From: Paenibacillus_AM sp052180255
GTDB lineage: Bacteria; Bacillota; Bacilli; Paenibacillales; NBRC-103111
Reading direction: 5' to 3'
Assembly (NCBI RefSeq): GCF_052180255.1
Contig: NZ_CP197466.1
Coordinates: 3,782,001 to 3,846,000, forward strand
DNA: 64,000 nt
The notes beneath the pieces were generated by a model that did not search any database, had not been told where the DNA came from, and saw only the letters and a list, made by a program, of their open reading frames with translations. This document shows positions 52,932 through 61,917 of this stretch, piece after piece. Numbering within the stretch: the stretch's first letter is position 1; every line of letters starts with the position of its first letter. The translations under genes and the position numbers were made by a program.

Positions 52932-53738
52932 TTAAAAAGGAAGTAACCTTCTACTTCTTGAGCAAAATGTGGCAAGTTTCGTAAATCCGATATCTTTTAA
53001 GCAATTTTCTGCCAAATCCAAGTTCTCAGCTAACCGTTCTGGCTGATGAGCATCCGAGCCAATTGTGACAGGAATCCCAATCTGGTAAGCATATTCTAAC
53101 ATTTCTCGACTTGGATACATCGATTGTGCCTGATGGCGTAATCCAGATGCATTTAATTCAATTGCAACATCATGCGCTTTAATAATATCCAACGTTTCCC
53201 TCTCAAGTGAGCCCATATCTTCCGTCGACTTATAACCAAACCGCTTGATCATATCGATATGACCAAGAAAATCATACAGTCCACTCGCAGCCGCTTTCTG
53301 AACAGCATCATAGTACTGCCGATATACCGTATTCACATCACGGTTGTTCCATTCATCTAACTGTCGAAAGTCGGAAACGTCCCATTTTCCTAGAAAATGA
53401 ACCGAACCAATGACATAATCCCATGGATAAGCTTTAATAATCTGTTCAATCTGCTCCTCATAGCCTTCGATATAATCACCTTCAAGCCCAACGCGAATCT
53501 CAATTTGATCTTTGTACTTGTCTTTTAGACGAAGTGCTTCCTCCACATAGCGAGGTAATTCTTCCATCGCCATCGCCATCTCTGGCAAATATGCAGCTGG
53601 ATCAACATGCAAAAGCGGCATATGATCGGACAGACCAAGCTGAGTGAGTCCGATCGCAATGCCGCGTTCCACATATTGTTCGAGTGTTCCTACTGCATGA
53701 CCGCAGCGCTCATGATGAGTATGATAATCTATGAACAT
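52932..53738 (-). CDS. hisJ: Histidinol-phosphatase of the PHP type
   Basis: 268 residues. The PHP-domain metal motif DYHTHHERCGHA opens the protein; GLSDHMP and the C-terminal GSDAHQPERLAENL supply further ligands. It dephosphorylates histidinol phosphate, the eighth step of histidine synthesis. Its start lies 12 bases after the hisIE stop, so it is probably the last gene of the operon. Confidence 0.93.
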   Translation of the reverse strand: MFIDYHTHHERCGHAVGTLEQYVERGIAIGLTQLGLSDHMPLLHVDPAAYLPEMAMAMEELPRYVEEALRLKDKYKDQIEIRVGLEGDYIEGYEEQIEQIIKAYPWDYVIGSVHFLGKWDVSDFRQLDEWNNRDVNTVYRQYYDAVQKAAASGLYDFLGHIDMIKRFGYKSTEDMGSLERETLDIIKAHDVAIELNASGLRHQAQSMYPSREMLEYAYQIGIPVTIGSDAHQPERLAENLDLAENCLKDIGFTKLATFCSRSRRLLPF

Positions 53739-53750
53739 TCGAATAGCCTC

Positions 53751-54446
53751 CTAGACTTTCTTCGGATTCAAATGGCGGTTTTGCAACTCTCGCATAACAT
53801 CATCCAAAGGTAACTTCCGATCCCGCAATAAGACCATCAAATGAAAGATAAGATCACTTGCTTCGTAACGTAATTCATCATTGTCACTATTTTTAGCAGC
53901 GATAATGACTTCTGCTGCTTCTTCGCCGACTTTTTTCAAAATCTTATCGACGCCTTTTTCAAATAAATAGGTTGTATAGGAACCTACAGGACGTTCCATA
54001 TCCCGAGAGGCAATCACAGATTCTAAGGAGGAAAGCATCGCAAAACGATCCCTGGATGTAGGAACATCAGCTTGATCAGATTGACCTAACTGCTCTTCAA
54101 GCTCAACTTTTCGATAAAAACAAGAATATTGACCCGTGTGACAAGCAGGACCTTTCGGATCGACTAATACAAGTAAAGTATCTGTATCACAATCATAACG
54201 AATTTCTTTGACCTGCTGCACATTGCCAGATGTTTCCCCTTTGTGCCAAAGCTCTTCACGGGAGCGACTCCAAAACCACGTTTCTCCTGAGGAAATCGTA
54301 CGTTTAATCGATTCTTCATTCATATAAGCAAGCATCAAGACATCCTTCGATAAGATATCCTGCACAATCGCTGGAACCAATCCTTGAGCGTCATATTTCA
54401 CATTGGCCACTTGAAACACGCCATTCGATTCTGATGATGTTGTCAT
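53751..54446 (-). CDS. hisIE: Bifunctional phosphoribosyl-AMP cyclohydrolase / phosphoribosyl-ATP pyrophosphatase
   Basis: 231 residues. The HisI part (about 1-125) has SRSREELWHKGETSGN and the metal motif CDTDTLLVLV with CHTGQYSCFY. The HisE part (about 130-231) has EKGVDKILKKVGEEAAEVII. It catalyses steps two and three of the pathway. It overlaps hisF by 4 bases. Confidence 0.96.
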   Translation of the reverse strand: MTTSSESNGVFQVANVKYDAQGLVPAIVQDILSKDVLMLAYMNEESIKRTISSGETWFWSRSREELWHKGETSGNVQQVKEIRYDCDTDTLLVLVDPKGPACHTGQYSCFYRKVELEEQLGQSDQADVPTSRDRFAMLSSLESVIASRDMERPVGSYTTYLFEKGVDKILKKVGEEAAEVIIAAKNSDNDELRYEASDLIFHLMVLLRDRKLPLDDVMRELQNRHLNPKKV

Positions 54447-55201
54447 CTTACTGCCACCCCTTTGCTGCGCAATTCATTTTTTACATCGTTAATCGTTAAT
54501 TCTTTATAGTGAAAAATAGTTGCAGCCAACCCTGCATCTGCGCCGCCTGTTGTAAATACATCGTGAAAATGCTGCTTGGTACCCGCTCCGCCTGATGCGA
54601 TAACCGGAATATTTACAGCTCTTGCAACTTCACTTGTTAGGCGCAAATCAAAGCCATCTTTCGTTCCATCTGCATCCATGGAAGTGAGCAGAATCTCACC
54701 CGCCCCAAGCTGCTCTAACTGTTTCACCCATTTCAATGTTGGAATGCCTGTTGCAACGCGCCCACCGTGTGTATATACTTCCCATTCACCCCAAGCCTCG
54801 TTGAACTTCGCATCAATCGCAACCACGATACACTGCGCACCAAACTTACGAGCACCATCTGTAACAAGCTCAGGGTTACGTACAGCTGCGGTATTCATCC
54901 CAATCTTATCTGCACCGGCTCTTAGCAAGCGGCTCATGTCTTCAACCGAGCTGATCCCTCCACCTACTGTAAAAGGAATCGTGATTTCACCTGCGGTTTT
55001 ACGAACGACATTCACCATTGTTGCGCGACCTTCAATGGAAGCTGATATATCTAGAAACACAAGCTCATCCGCGCCTTCACGGTCATAAATAGCCGCAAGC
55101 TCAACCGGGTCGCCTGCATCGCGTAAGTTTACAAAATTAACGCCCTTAACTACCCGCCCATCTTTTACATCTAAGCAGGGAATAATTCGCTTCGTTAACA
55201 T
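54443..55201 (-). CDS. hisF: Imidazole glycerol phosphate synthase, cyclase subunit
   Basis: 252 residues. A (beta/alpha)8 barrel opening LTKRIIPCLDVKDGRVVKG, with phosphate motifs VGGGISS and ASGGAGT. Start MLTKRIIP follows GGAGGGTGC; eleven upstream codons in frame are not conserved. Partners HisH and uses ammonia to form the imidazole ring. Confidence 0.97.
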   Translation of the reverse strand: MLTKRIIPCLDVKDGRVVKGVNFVNLRDAGDPVELAAIYDREGADELVFLDISASIEGRATMVNVVRKTAGEITIPFTVGGGISSVEDMSRLLRAGADKIGMNTAAVRNPELVTDGARKFGAQCIVVAIDAKFNEAWGEWEVYTHGGRVATGIPTLKWVKQLEQLGAGEILLTSMDADGTKDGFDLRLTSEVARAVNIPVIASGGAGTKQHFHDVFTTGGADAGLAATIFHYKELTINDVKNELRSKGVAVR

Positions 55202-55238
55202 GGGTTGCACCCTCCTTTCAGTTGGTATCTTCATTTAT

Positions 55239-55973
55239 TCACTTTCCAAGTTCAGCAAGTGCATCACCTAAGACAATCGCACCTGTGTATAACGCTTTAC
55301 CCACAATCGCTCCACCTACACCCGCATTCGCATAAGCAGCAAGCGCAGTTAGATCGCTTGGACGGGATACACCGCCTGAAGCGATTACAGTCTGACCAGA
55401 TACACGTGCCAACTCAACTATTGCATCCACATTCGGGCCTTCCATCATGCCATCTCGGGAAATATCGGTGAAAATAAACGTCTTCGCGCCATGCTCAGCT
55501 AGTTGAACCGCTAAATCCGTCGCTTTCACTTGTGAAGTCTCCAACCATCCACGTGTAGCGACATAACCATCCCGTGCATCAATGCCGATCGCAACTTGCT
55601 CCCCATACTTTTGAAGAACACGATAAACAAAATTTCGATCTTCAATTGCGGCCGTACCTAGAATGACCCGTGAAACACCTAATGAAAGAAGTCGATCGAC
55701 ATCCTCTTCTTTTCGCAGTCCACCACCGACTTGTACAGGTACGTTTACGTTTTTGGCAATCGTTCCGATCAATTGATCATTAACAGGATAGCCTGCTTTC
55801 GCTCCATCCAGATCTACAAGATGAATCCACTTCCCACCTTGCGCTTCCCAATCTTGGGCAACAGCAGCAGGATTATCGTTATATACGGTTTCTTGGTTAT
55901 AATCGCCTTGCACAAGACGCACACATTTCCCATCGCGAATATCGATGGCTGGATAGATGATAAATGATGACAT
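55239..55973 (-). CDS. hisA: ProFAR isomerase HisA
   Basis: 244 residues. A (beta/alpha)8 barrel opening FIIYPAIDIRDGKCVRLVQG, with VGGGLR and ASGGVS phosphate sites. It catalyses the Amadori isomerisation of ProFAR. It lies 37 bases before hisF and is separated from hisH by 175 bases containing a DnaA-box cluster. Confidence 0.97.
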   Translation of the reverse strand: MSSFIIYPAIDIRDGKCVRLVQGDYNQETVYNDNPAAVAQDWEAQGGKWIHLVDLDGAKAGYPVNDQLIGTIAKNVNVPVQVGGGLRKEEDVDRLLSLGVSRVILGTAAIEDRNFVYRVLQKYGEQVAIGIDARDGYVATRGWLETSQVKATDLAVQLAEHGAKTFIFTDISRDGMMEGPNVDAIVELARVSGQTVIASGGVSRPSDLTALAAYANAGVGGAIVGKALYTGAIVLGDALAELGK

Positions 55974-56031
55974 TATTTTGTCCCCCTGACTTCACAAATC
56001 GCCTCAAACAAGTTATTATATATACCCCTCT

Positions 56032-56185
56032 TTGTACACATCTTGTGTATAGGATGTGTACAGAAAGCTATTTCAAAATGATTTATACACAGGTATATCT
56101 ACCTCAAAAACATTATCAACATGTGGATAAAAAATTTCGTTTCTATTCCTATCCACATATTAACGAATTGCTGCACATATCCACA
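56032..56185. other. Cluster of DnaA-box-like 9-mers in the hisH-hisA spacer
   Basis: Against TTATNCACA there are two exact matches: TTATACACA (+, 56083-56091) and TTATCCACA (-, 56122-56130). One-mismatch copies are TTGTACACA (+, 56032-56040), CTATACACA (-, 56044-56052), CTATCCACA (+, 56149-56157) and ATATCCACA (+, 56177-56185). CTGTACACA (-, 56055-56063) has two mismatches. The last two sites overlap the 3' end of hisH. This suggests a DnaA-binding or titration site. Confidence 0.6.
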
Positions 56186-56775
56186 AAGTTGCGAAGTAAT
56201 CGCATCCCGAGTTCACCACTTTTTTCAGGGTGAAACTGCATGCCATACACTTGATTGCGGCCGACAATCGCAGTAACAGGCTGCCCATAATCGGTACTTG
56301 CCAGCAGATCGCTTTGCTCTTCGAGCAATACATGGTACGAGTGAACGAAATACACATGACCTTCTTCAATTCCTGTAAGTAAAGGATCCGACTTCGCAAT
56401 CGCAAGCTGATTCCAACCCATATGCGGAACTTTCAAATCCCCACGAAAACGAACGACACGTCCAGGAAGCAAATTTAGTCCTTCGTGTGTACCATATTCT
56501 TCACTTGTCGTGAACAGCAGCTGCATACCTAGACATATACCAAGTAGCGGCTTACCTGTCTTCACATATTCCAGAACCACTTCATCTAATCCACTTTCAC
56601 GTAACTGTGCGATTGCATCTCCAAAAGCTCCAACGCCTGGTAAGATTGCACCCTCCGCCGCTAAGATTTGCTGTGGATCAGATGTAATAAGCGCCTCATG
56701 TCCCAAACGTTCTACCGCTTTACTGACAGAGTGAAGGTTGCCCATCCCGTAATCGATAATTGCAATCTGCGTCAC
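56149..56775 (-). CDS. hisH: Imidazole glycerol phosphate synthase, glutamine amidotransferase subunit
   Basis: 208 residues. A class I glutaminase with the nucleophile Cys in KPLLGICLGMQLL and the His/Glu pair in QFHPEKSG. It supplies ammonia to HisF. It begins 2 bases after hisB. Confidence 0.96.
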   Translation of the reverse strand: MTQIAIIDYGMGNLHSVSKAVERLGHEALITSDPQQILAAEGAILPGVGAFGDAIAQLRESGLDEVVLEYVKTGKPLLGICLGMQLLFTTSEEYGTHEGLNLLPGRVVRFRGDLKVPHMGWNQLAIAKSDPLLTGIEEGHVYFVHSYHVLLEEQSDLLASTDYGQPVTAIVGRNQVYGMQFHPEKSGELGMRLLRNFVDMCSNSLICG

Positions 56776-56776
56776 C

Positions 56777-57382
56777 TTACAGCACTCCCTTCGTTGAAGG
56801 CACTCCCTGTACGCGTGGATCTACTGTTGTCGCTTCATCCAATGCTCGTGCAAGTGCCTTAAACACCGCTTCGATCATGTGGTGCGTATTGCTTCCATAG
56901 TGCACGATAACATGAAGTGTAATTCGTGCTTCGAGTGCTAACTTCCACAGAAATTCATGCACCAATTGCGTGTCGAACGAGCCAACAACTTGTGTCGGAT
57001 ATTCAGCGCGATACTCCAAGTGTGGACGGTTAGAAATATCAATCACAACTTGCGCCAAAGCCTCATCCATCGGAACGAATACAGATGCATATCGCTTAAT
57101 TCCTCTTTTATCACCTAATGCTTCGCGCAGTGCTTGACCTAAGCAAATCCCAATGTCCTCCACTGTGTGGTGATCGTCAATCTCAATATCACCTTTTGCA
57201 TCCAGGTTCAGGTTGAATTGTCCATGTTTCGTAAAAAGGTCTAACATATGATTCAAGAACGGAACCGGGGTTTCCAATTCCACTTTCCCTTGTCCATCTA
57301 CTTCAAATGTAAGCTTAATATCCGTCTCATTGGTCGTTCGCTTAATAGAAGCCACTCGGCTTGTTGGCATCGGTTCAGTCAT
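56777..57382 (-). CDS. hisB: Imidazoleglycerol-phosphate dehydratase
   Basis: 201 residues. The two metal-binding motifs are DDHHTVEDIGICLGQAL near residue 72 and NTHHMIEAVFKALARAL near 168. It is monofunctional, since histidinol-phosphatase is supplied by hisJ. It is 2 bases after hisD. Confidence 0.96.
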   Translation of the reverse strand: MTEPMPTSRVASIKRTTNETDIKLTFEVDGQGKVELETPVPFLNHMLDLFTKHGQFNLNLDAKGDIEIDDHHTVEDIGICLGQALREALGDKRGIKRYASVFVPMDEALAQVVIDISNRPHLEYRAEYPTQVVGSFDTQLVHEFLWKLALEARITLHVIVHYGSNTHHMIEAVFKALARALDEATTVDPRVQGVPSTKGVL

Positions 57383-57384
57383 TG

Positions 57385-58674
57385 TTACTCCCCCTCATTT
57401 CGCTCTTTGTTTAGTCGTACTTCAATTGCTCTGGCATGCCCTTCTAACCCTTCTGTGCGGGCTAATGTCATAATCATATCGCCATTAGCAAGCAACGCTT
57501 CACGACTATAATGAATGACACTGGATTTCTTTATAAAATCATCCACACTCAGCGGAGAAGAGAATCGTGCGGTGCCATTGGTTGGCAGGACATGGTTCGG
57601 TCCCGCAAAGTAGTCGCCTACTGGTTCGGACGAATATTGTCCGAGGAAGATCGCTCCCGCATTCTCGATGCGGGGCAGCAATGCGAACGGCTCGGCTACG
57701 AGCAGTTCGATGTGCTCAGGTGCGATCGCATTGGCGAGTCGCACCGCTTCATCGATCGTGGCGGTTAGCACGATCGCTCCGCGATTCGCCGTCGATTCAG
57801 CGGCGATATCGCGGCGTGGCAGCGCTTCGAGCTGCCGCGCGAGTTCCGCTTGCACCGCTTGTGCAAGCGGAAGCGACGGGGTGAGCAGCGTAGCTGGCGA
57901 AAGCACGTCATGCTCAGCTTGAGCGAGCAGATCAGCCGCGACGTACGTCGGGTCGGCTGAATCGTCTGCGAGCACGACAATGTCCGTAGGCCCGGCAATC
58001 ATGTCGATGTCGACGACGCCAAACACGTTGCGTTTGGCTAGAGCGACATAAATATTACCCGGGCCGACGATTTTGTCCACCGCGGGAATGGACGCGGTGC
58101 CATACGCTAAGGCGGCGATGGCCTGTGCCCCGCCGACACGGTACACCTCCGTGATCCCAGATTCCGCTGCGGCAACTAGGATGTGCGGGTTAATCCCCGC
58201 ACCACCCGCCGTTGACGGGGGCGTCACGATCACGATCTCGCTAACCCCCGCCACCTGTGCCGGGATGGCGTTCATGAGCACCGAGGACGGATACGCAGCC
58301 GTCCCACCGGGCACGTACAACCCGACCCGCTTCAGCGGTCGGATCACTTGCCCGAGTATGCTGCCATCCTCTTGCAAATCCATCCACGAGTTGCGCTTTT
58401 GCTTCTCGTGGTAAGCGCGAATGTTCGCGGCTGCTTGGCGCAGCGCTCGCACAAATTCGGCGTCAACCTGATCATATGCCGCCTCAAACTCCGCTGCGTC
58501 AACGCGCAGCGAATCAATCTCCACGCGGTCAAACTCCCGCGCGTAGCGAAAGAGCGCCTCATCGCCCTCTGCGCGCACCGTCTCGATAATGCGATTCACA
58601 GTGGCGTTCTGCTCTGGCGTTCCATACTCCACTTCCCGCTTTAACGAAAATTCGCTGGCCTGCACAATCTTCAT
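57385..58674 (-). CDS. hisD: Histidinol dehydrogenase
   Basis: 429 residues. KIVGPGNIYVALAKR and the zinc-site region DIDMIAGPTDIVV are clear, with the catalytic Glu and His in IAPEHIELL. The start MKIVQASEF follows GGGGG at good spacing; an ATG three codons earlier is too close. It performs the last two oxidations. About 57,640-58,600 is far richer in GC (sample lines near 68-70%) than flanking genes (about 37-53%), which suggests foreign origin or replacement. Confidence 0.96.
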   Translation of the reverse strand: MKIVQASEFSLKREVEYGTPEQNATVNRIIETVRAEGDEALFRYAREFDRVEIDSLRVDAAEFEAAYDQVDAEFVRALRQAAANIRAYHEKQKRNSWMDLQEDGSILGQVIRPLKRVGLYVPGGTAAYPSSVLMNAIPAQVAGVSEIVIVTPPSTAGGAGINPHILVAAAESGITEVYRVGGAQAIAALAYGTASIPAVDKIVGPGNIYVALAKRNVFGVVDIDMIAGPTDIVVLADDSADPTYVAADLLAQAEHDVLSPATLLTPSLPLAQAVQAELARQLEALPRRDIAAESTANRGAIVLTATIDEAVRLANAIAPEHIELLVAEPFALLPRIENAGAIFLGQYSSEPVGDYFAGPNHVLPTNGTARFSSPLSVDDFIKKSSVIHYSREALLANGDMIMTLARTEGLEGHARAIEVRLNKERNEGE

Positions 58675-58696
58675 CGACTTCATCCCCCTTTAGGTT

Positions 58697-59335
58697 CTAG
58701 CTCCGGCTCTCCACCGCCAACGATTGCTGCAGCATATCGCACAAACGCTGAATCTCCGCATTCTTCATTCGATAACTAACCCGATTCGCAATCAAGCGGC
58801 TTGTTATTTGGAAAATTTCTTCCATCTCTACAAGCCCATTCTCACGAAGGGTTTGCCCGGTTTCCACCATATCAACAATCCGATCACCTAGCCCAATTAG
58901 TGGGGCTAATTCAATCGATCCATTTAACTTAATAATCTCAACCTGCTGCCCTTTTTCACGAAAATAAGCAGCAGCAACATTCGGGTATTTCGTCGCAACG
59001 CGTGGATTAAGAACCGGCTTCCAATCTGGACTTGCAATGACCGACATCCGGCAGCGGGCAATTCCCAGATCGAGCAGCTCATACACATCACGATTTTCTT
59101 CCATCAGCACATCTTTACCGACGACGCCAATATCCGCTACGCCATACTCGACATAAGTCGGCACATCGACTGGCTTGGCCAGAATGAACTCCATCCCTGC
59201 TTCAGGAAAGGCGATGATCAATCGACGGGAGTCATCCGTTTCTTCTGGAATTGGAATTCCTGCCGCTCGAAATAGCTTGAATGCTTGTTTATAAATGCGC
59301 CCTTTAGGCATCGCAACCTTTAACATCTCTCCCAT
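58697..59335 (-). CDS. hisG: ATP phosphoribosyltransferase, short form
   Basis: 212 residues. The periplasmic-binding-protein-like fold opens MLKVAMPKGRIYKQA, with GVVGKDVL and the PRPP loop GLGDRIVDMVETGQTLR. It lacks the C-terminal regulatory domain and so needs HisZ, which is encoded just upstream. It catalyses the first committed step. Confidence 0.96.
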   Translation of the reverse strand: MGEMLKVAMPKGRIYKQAFKLFRAAGIPIPEETDDSRRLIIAFPEAGMEFILAKPVDVPTYVEYGVADIGVVGKDVLMEENRDVYELLDLGIARCRMSVIASPDWKPVLNPRVATKYPNVAAAYFREKGQQVEIIKLNGSIELAPLIGLGDRIVDMVETGQTLRENGLVEMEEIFQITSRLIANRVSYRMKNAEIQRLCDMLQQSLAVESRS

Positions 59336-59338
59336 CGT

Positions 59339-60547
59339 CTAAACCTCCTCTATACAAGTGACAATCTCTTGGTAGATTAGTCCTTGATACATGTATTTCC
59401 CATCCTTAATTTGTAGATAAGATGCTACTGTTTCCAGCTCTGACAGTAACAGTGTCTGTACAAACACACCCGCTTCTGCTCGATATTCAGCCGCACATTG
59501 TAAAGCTGCCGCTCGATGTTTAACATCATAAATAATTAAGATTCGTTTCGGTTCCTGGATCGTATTCCTATCAATCACTTCTAAGATCCGATTCGTTTTT
59601 AATGAAAAGCCAGTTGCAGGAGCAGATCGACCGAACTGTTTTAATAAATTATCATACCGCCCACCTGAGCAGACCGGAAAGCCATGTTCTGCTGCATAAC
59701 CCTCGAATGTCATACCTGTGTAATAGTCAAAATCACCAATCATCGTCAAATCGATCAAGACGTGCTGACTTACTCCATAGGCATCAAGCACCTGGCATAT
59801 CTCACGCAAATGCTTAATTGATGCCTGCGATAGCGGGTCTTCGGTCATAACCAATGCCTGATCACACACTTCTGCCCCACCGCGCAGCCTCAATATATTC
59901 ATCAATTTTTCTTGGACATCGCTCTCTAATTGAAGCTTGCTTAAAATGTCCCGAAAACCTACATAATCCCGGTACAGCAAGCAATCTTTCAGCGATTGTT
60001 GAACCTCAGTTAGCCCCACTAACATTTCTTGAAAGAAACCATGCAAGAATCCCACATGACCTAACGCGATTTTAAAAGTTTCCACCCCTGCAGCCTGCAG
60101 AGATGCAATCGCAAGTGCGATCACTTCCGCATCCGCATCGGGTGAAGCATCCCCAACAAGCTCAACACCTGTTTGATAAAACTCAGCCCCGCGTCCTGCT
60201 TCTACTTCCATCGCTCGAAATACATTCGCATGATAGGAGAGTCGAATCGGGAACGCCTCCTCTTTTAACATGGAAGACACCACACGCGCGATCGGCGTTG
60301 TCATATCCGAGCGCATCACCAAAGTTGTTCCATTTCGATCAAGTAATTTAAACAGCTTTCGATCCTCCGTCGAGGAGGCTTTGCCGACTGTATCGTAAAA
60401 TTCCAGTGTTGGTGTAATAATCTCTCGATAGCCCCATCGCTCCATACAATCCAATACTTGACGTTCAACCTTGCGCATCTGCACAGCAGCCTCTGGCAAA
60501 AAATCTTTCATTCCTGCAGGCTTTTCAAATACTTTCGGTCTAGACAT
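59339..60547 (-). CDS. hisZ: ATP phosphoribosyltransferase regulatory subunit HisZ
   Basis: 402 residues. A histidyl-tRNA-synthetase-like protein: GMKDFLPEAA at the N-terminus, RSDMTTPIARVV, and YYTGMTFEGYA with SGGRYDNLL. It lacks the anticodon-binding domain sequence and, beside hisG, is the regulatory subunit. Start MSRPKVFEKPAG follows GAGGTGAACGAG. It begins the his operon; I see no T-box upstream. Confidence 0.95.
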   Translation of the reverse strand: MSRPKVFEKPAGMKDFLPEAAVQMRKVERQVLDCMERWGYREIITPTLEFYDTVGKASSTEDRKLFKLLDRNGTTLVMRSDMTTPIARVVSSMLKEEAFPIRLSYHANVFRAMEVEAGRGAEFYQTGVELVGDASPDADAEVIALAIASLQAAGVETFKIALGHVGFLHGFFQEMLVGLTEVQQSLKDCLLYRDYVGFRDILSKLQLESDVQEKLMNILRLRGGAEVCDQALVMTEDPLSQASIKHLREICQVLDAYGVSQHVLIDLTMIGDFDYYTGMTFEGYAAEHGFPVCSGGRYDNLLKQFGRSAPATGFSLKTNRILEVIDRNTIQEPKRILIIYDVKHRAAALQCAAEYRAEAGVFVQTLLLSELETVASYLQIKDGKYMYQGLIYQEIVTCIEEV

Positions 60548-60702
60548 CTCGTTCACCTCAAAATCTATTTTTTGATTCATTTTATTATCTATTTTCACAC
60601 AAAACGCTTTAGTTCACTACCAAGTTACCATACTACCAAAATGAAGTTATCCGTTATTTTATCACTTCACTATCATGGCGTCAATTACTGAAATTATGAA
60701 AA

Positions 60703-60732
60703 AAAGAGAGCAGGATATTCCCCACTCTCTTT
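60703..60732 (-). terminator. Terminator of the hprK-lgt-ppaX group
   Basis: The stem AAAGAGAG / CTCTCTTT with an interrupted inner GG/CC and a run of seven A on the left (T-run on the minus strand), downstream of the acetyltransferase gene. Confidence 0.75.
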
Positions 60733-60748
60733 GGTCAATGAAATTATA

Positions 60749-61231
60749 TCACCCTTCACGTATCACCCTTAATGGATTTCCAGCAACGAAGCTGCCTGCC
60801 TCAACATTTTTATGAACAACAGTTCCCGCTCCAACAACTGCCCCATTCCCAATGGTAACGCCTGGCAGAATCGTGCAGTTCGCACCAATCAATACATTCG
60901 AACCAATATGTACTTCACCTAATCGATATTCTTTAATTAAATATTCATGAGCCAGAATCGTCGTGTTATAACCTACAATCGAATTATCACCAATCGTAAT
61001 TTTCTCTGGAAAAAACACATCTACCATCACCATCAGGCCGAAGGCCGTATTCTTACCGACCTTCATACCTAACATGCGACGATATATCCAATTTTTAAAA
61101 AGCAGGAATGGCGAATAGCGAGCTAATTGGATCCAGATGAAATTTTTCATCCCTTTCCATCTGCTAACCGTATGGTAAATTTGCCACAATGCATTTGGAC
61201 CCTCTACTGGATATCGATCTACATTTCTCAA
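60749..61231 (-). CDS. Hexapeptide-repeat acetyltransferase, YvoF-like
   Basis: 160 residues with the left-handed beta-helix repeat pattern (IGDNSIVGYNTTILAHEYLI, VHIGSNVLIGANCTILPGVT, IGNGAVVGAGTVVHKNVEAG). Trimeric acyl-transfer to a sugar or other acceptor is expected. It is 3 bases after ppaX, the yvoF position of B. subtilis. The substrate is unknown. Confidence 0.88.
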   Translation of the reverse strand: MRNVDRYPVEGPNALWQIYHTVSRWKGMKNFIWIQLARYSPFLLFKNWIYRRMLGMKVGKNTAFGLMVMVDVFFPEKITIGDNSIVGYNTTILAHEYLIKEYRLGEVHIGSNVLIGANCTILPGVTIGNGAVVGAGTVVHKNVEAGSFVAGNPLRVIREG

Positions 61232-61234
61232 TTC

Positions 61235-61885
61235 TTAAGCCTCCGTAACTCCCGCTATTGGCAAAAGCTCTCGCATATCATCGATGATGTAGGTTGGGTG
61301 ATATTTTTTTAAGTATTCCGTTCCCTTAAGAGACCAATTTACAGCCACTGTCTTTAATCCAGCACGCTGCCCAGACTCTATATCATAATGCGAGTCTCCC
61401 ACCATGACAGCTTCTGTCTCACCTTCAAGACCTAAATTACGAAGTGCCAATAAAATACCTTCTGGATGCGGCTTGGCTTGCTCAACATCATCCACCGTAA
61501 TCACTGTATCGACATACTTATCAAGTCCACAAAGTTTGAGGCCCATTTCCGTTGTCATTCGAACTTTACTCGTCACAATCCCGATTAACACACCGGCTTC
61601 TTTTAAAGCAGCAAGAGTCTCTTCCACATGTGGAAAGGCCGTTACGAAATCATCATGATTCACTATATTAAATGTTCGATAGGAAGATACGATCTCTTCG
61701 ACTTCATCTTGTTCCGTAAAATAGCGCATTTGCTCATAAAGAGGTCGACCCATATGAGGAATAAGCAATTCTCGTGTATAGGGTATGGGTGTTTTGCCTT
61801 CTAGTGCATGAAGAAAAGAGCGAATAATAAGTTCATTGGTATCTAAAATGGTTCCATCTAAATCAAACAGCATTGCTTTTATCAT
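61235..61885 (-). CDS. ppaX: Pyrophosphatase PpaX (HAD superfamily)
   Basis: 216 residues. HAD motif I is LFDLDGTILDTN, motif II IVTSKVR, motif III/IV KPHPEG and GDSHYD. PpaX hydrolyses pyrophosphate released when HprK dephosphorylates P-Ser-HPr. Start MIKAMLFDLD was chosen for family fit; four codons upstream are also in frame. It is 32 bases downstream of lgt. Confidence 0.9.
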   Translation of the reverse strand: MIKAMLFDLDGTILDTNELIIRSFLHALEGKTPIPYTRELLIPHMGRPLYEQMRYFTEQDEVEEIVSSYRTFNIVNHDDFVTAFPHVEETLAALKEAGVLIGIVTSKVRMTTEMGLKLCGLDKYVDTVITVDDVEQAKPHPEGILLALRNLGLEGETEAVMVGDSHYDIESGQRAGLKTVAVNWSLKGTEYLKKYHPTYIIDDMRELLPIAGVTEA

Positions 61886-61917
61886 GATCTGCCTCATTTC
61901 TGTATGATGTACATTCT

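Noticed and set aside
60548..60702. T-box leader for the histidine operon
   Set aside because: No T-box sequence, specifier stem or terminator is recognisable upstream of hisZ.
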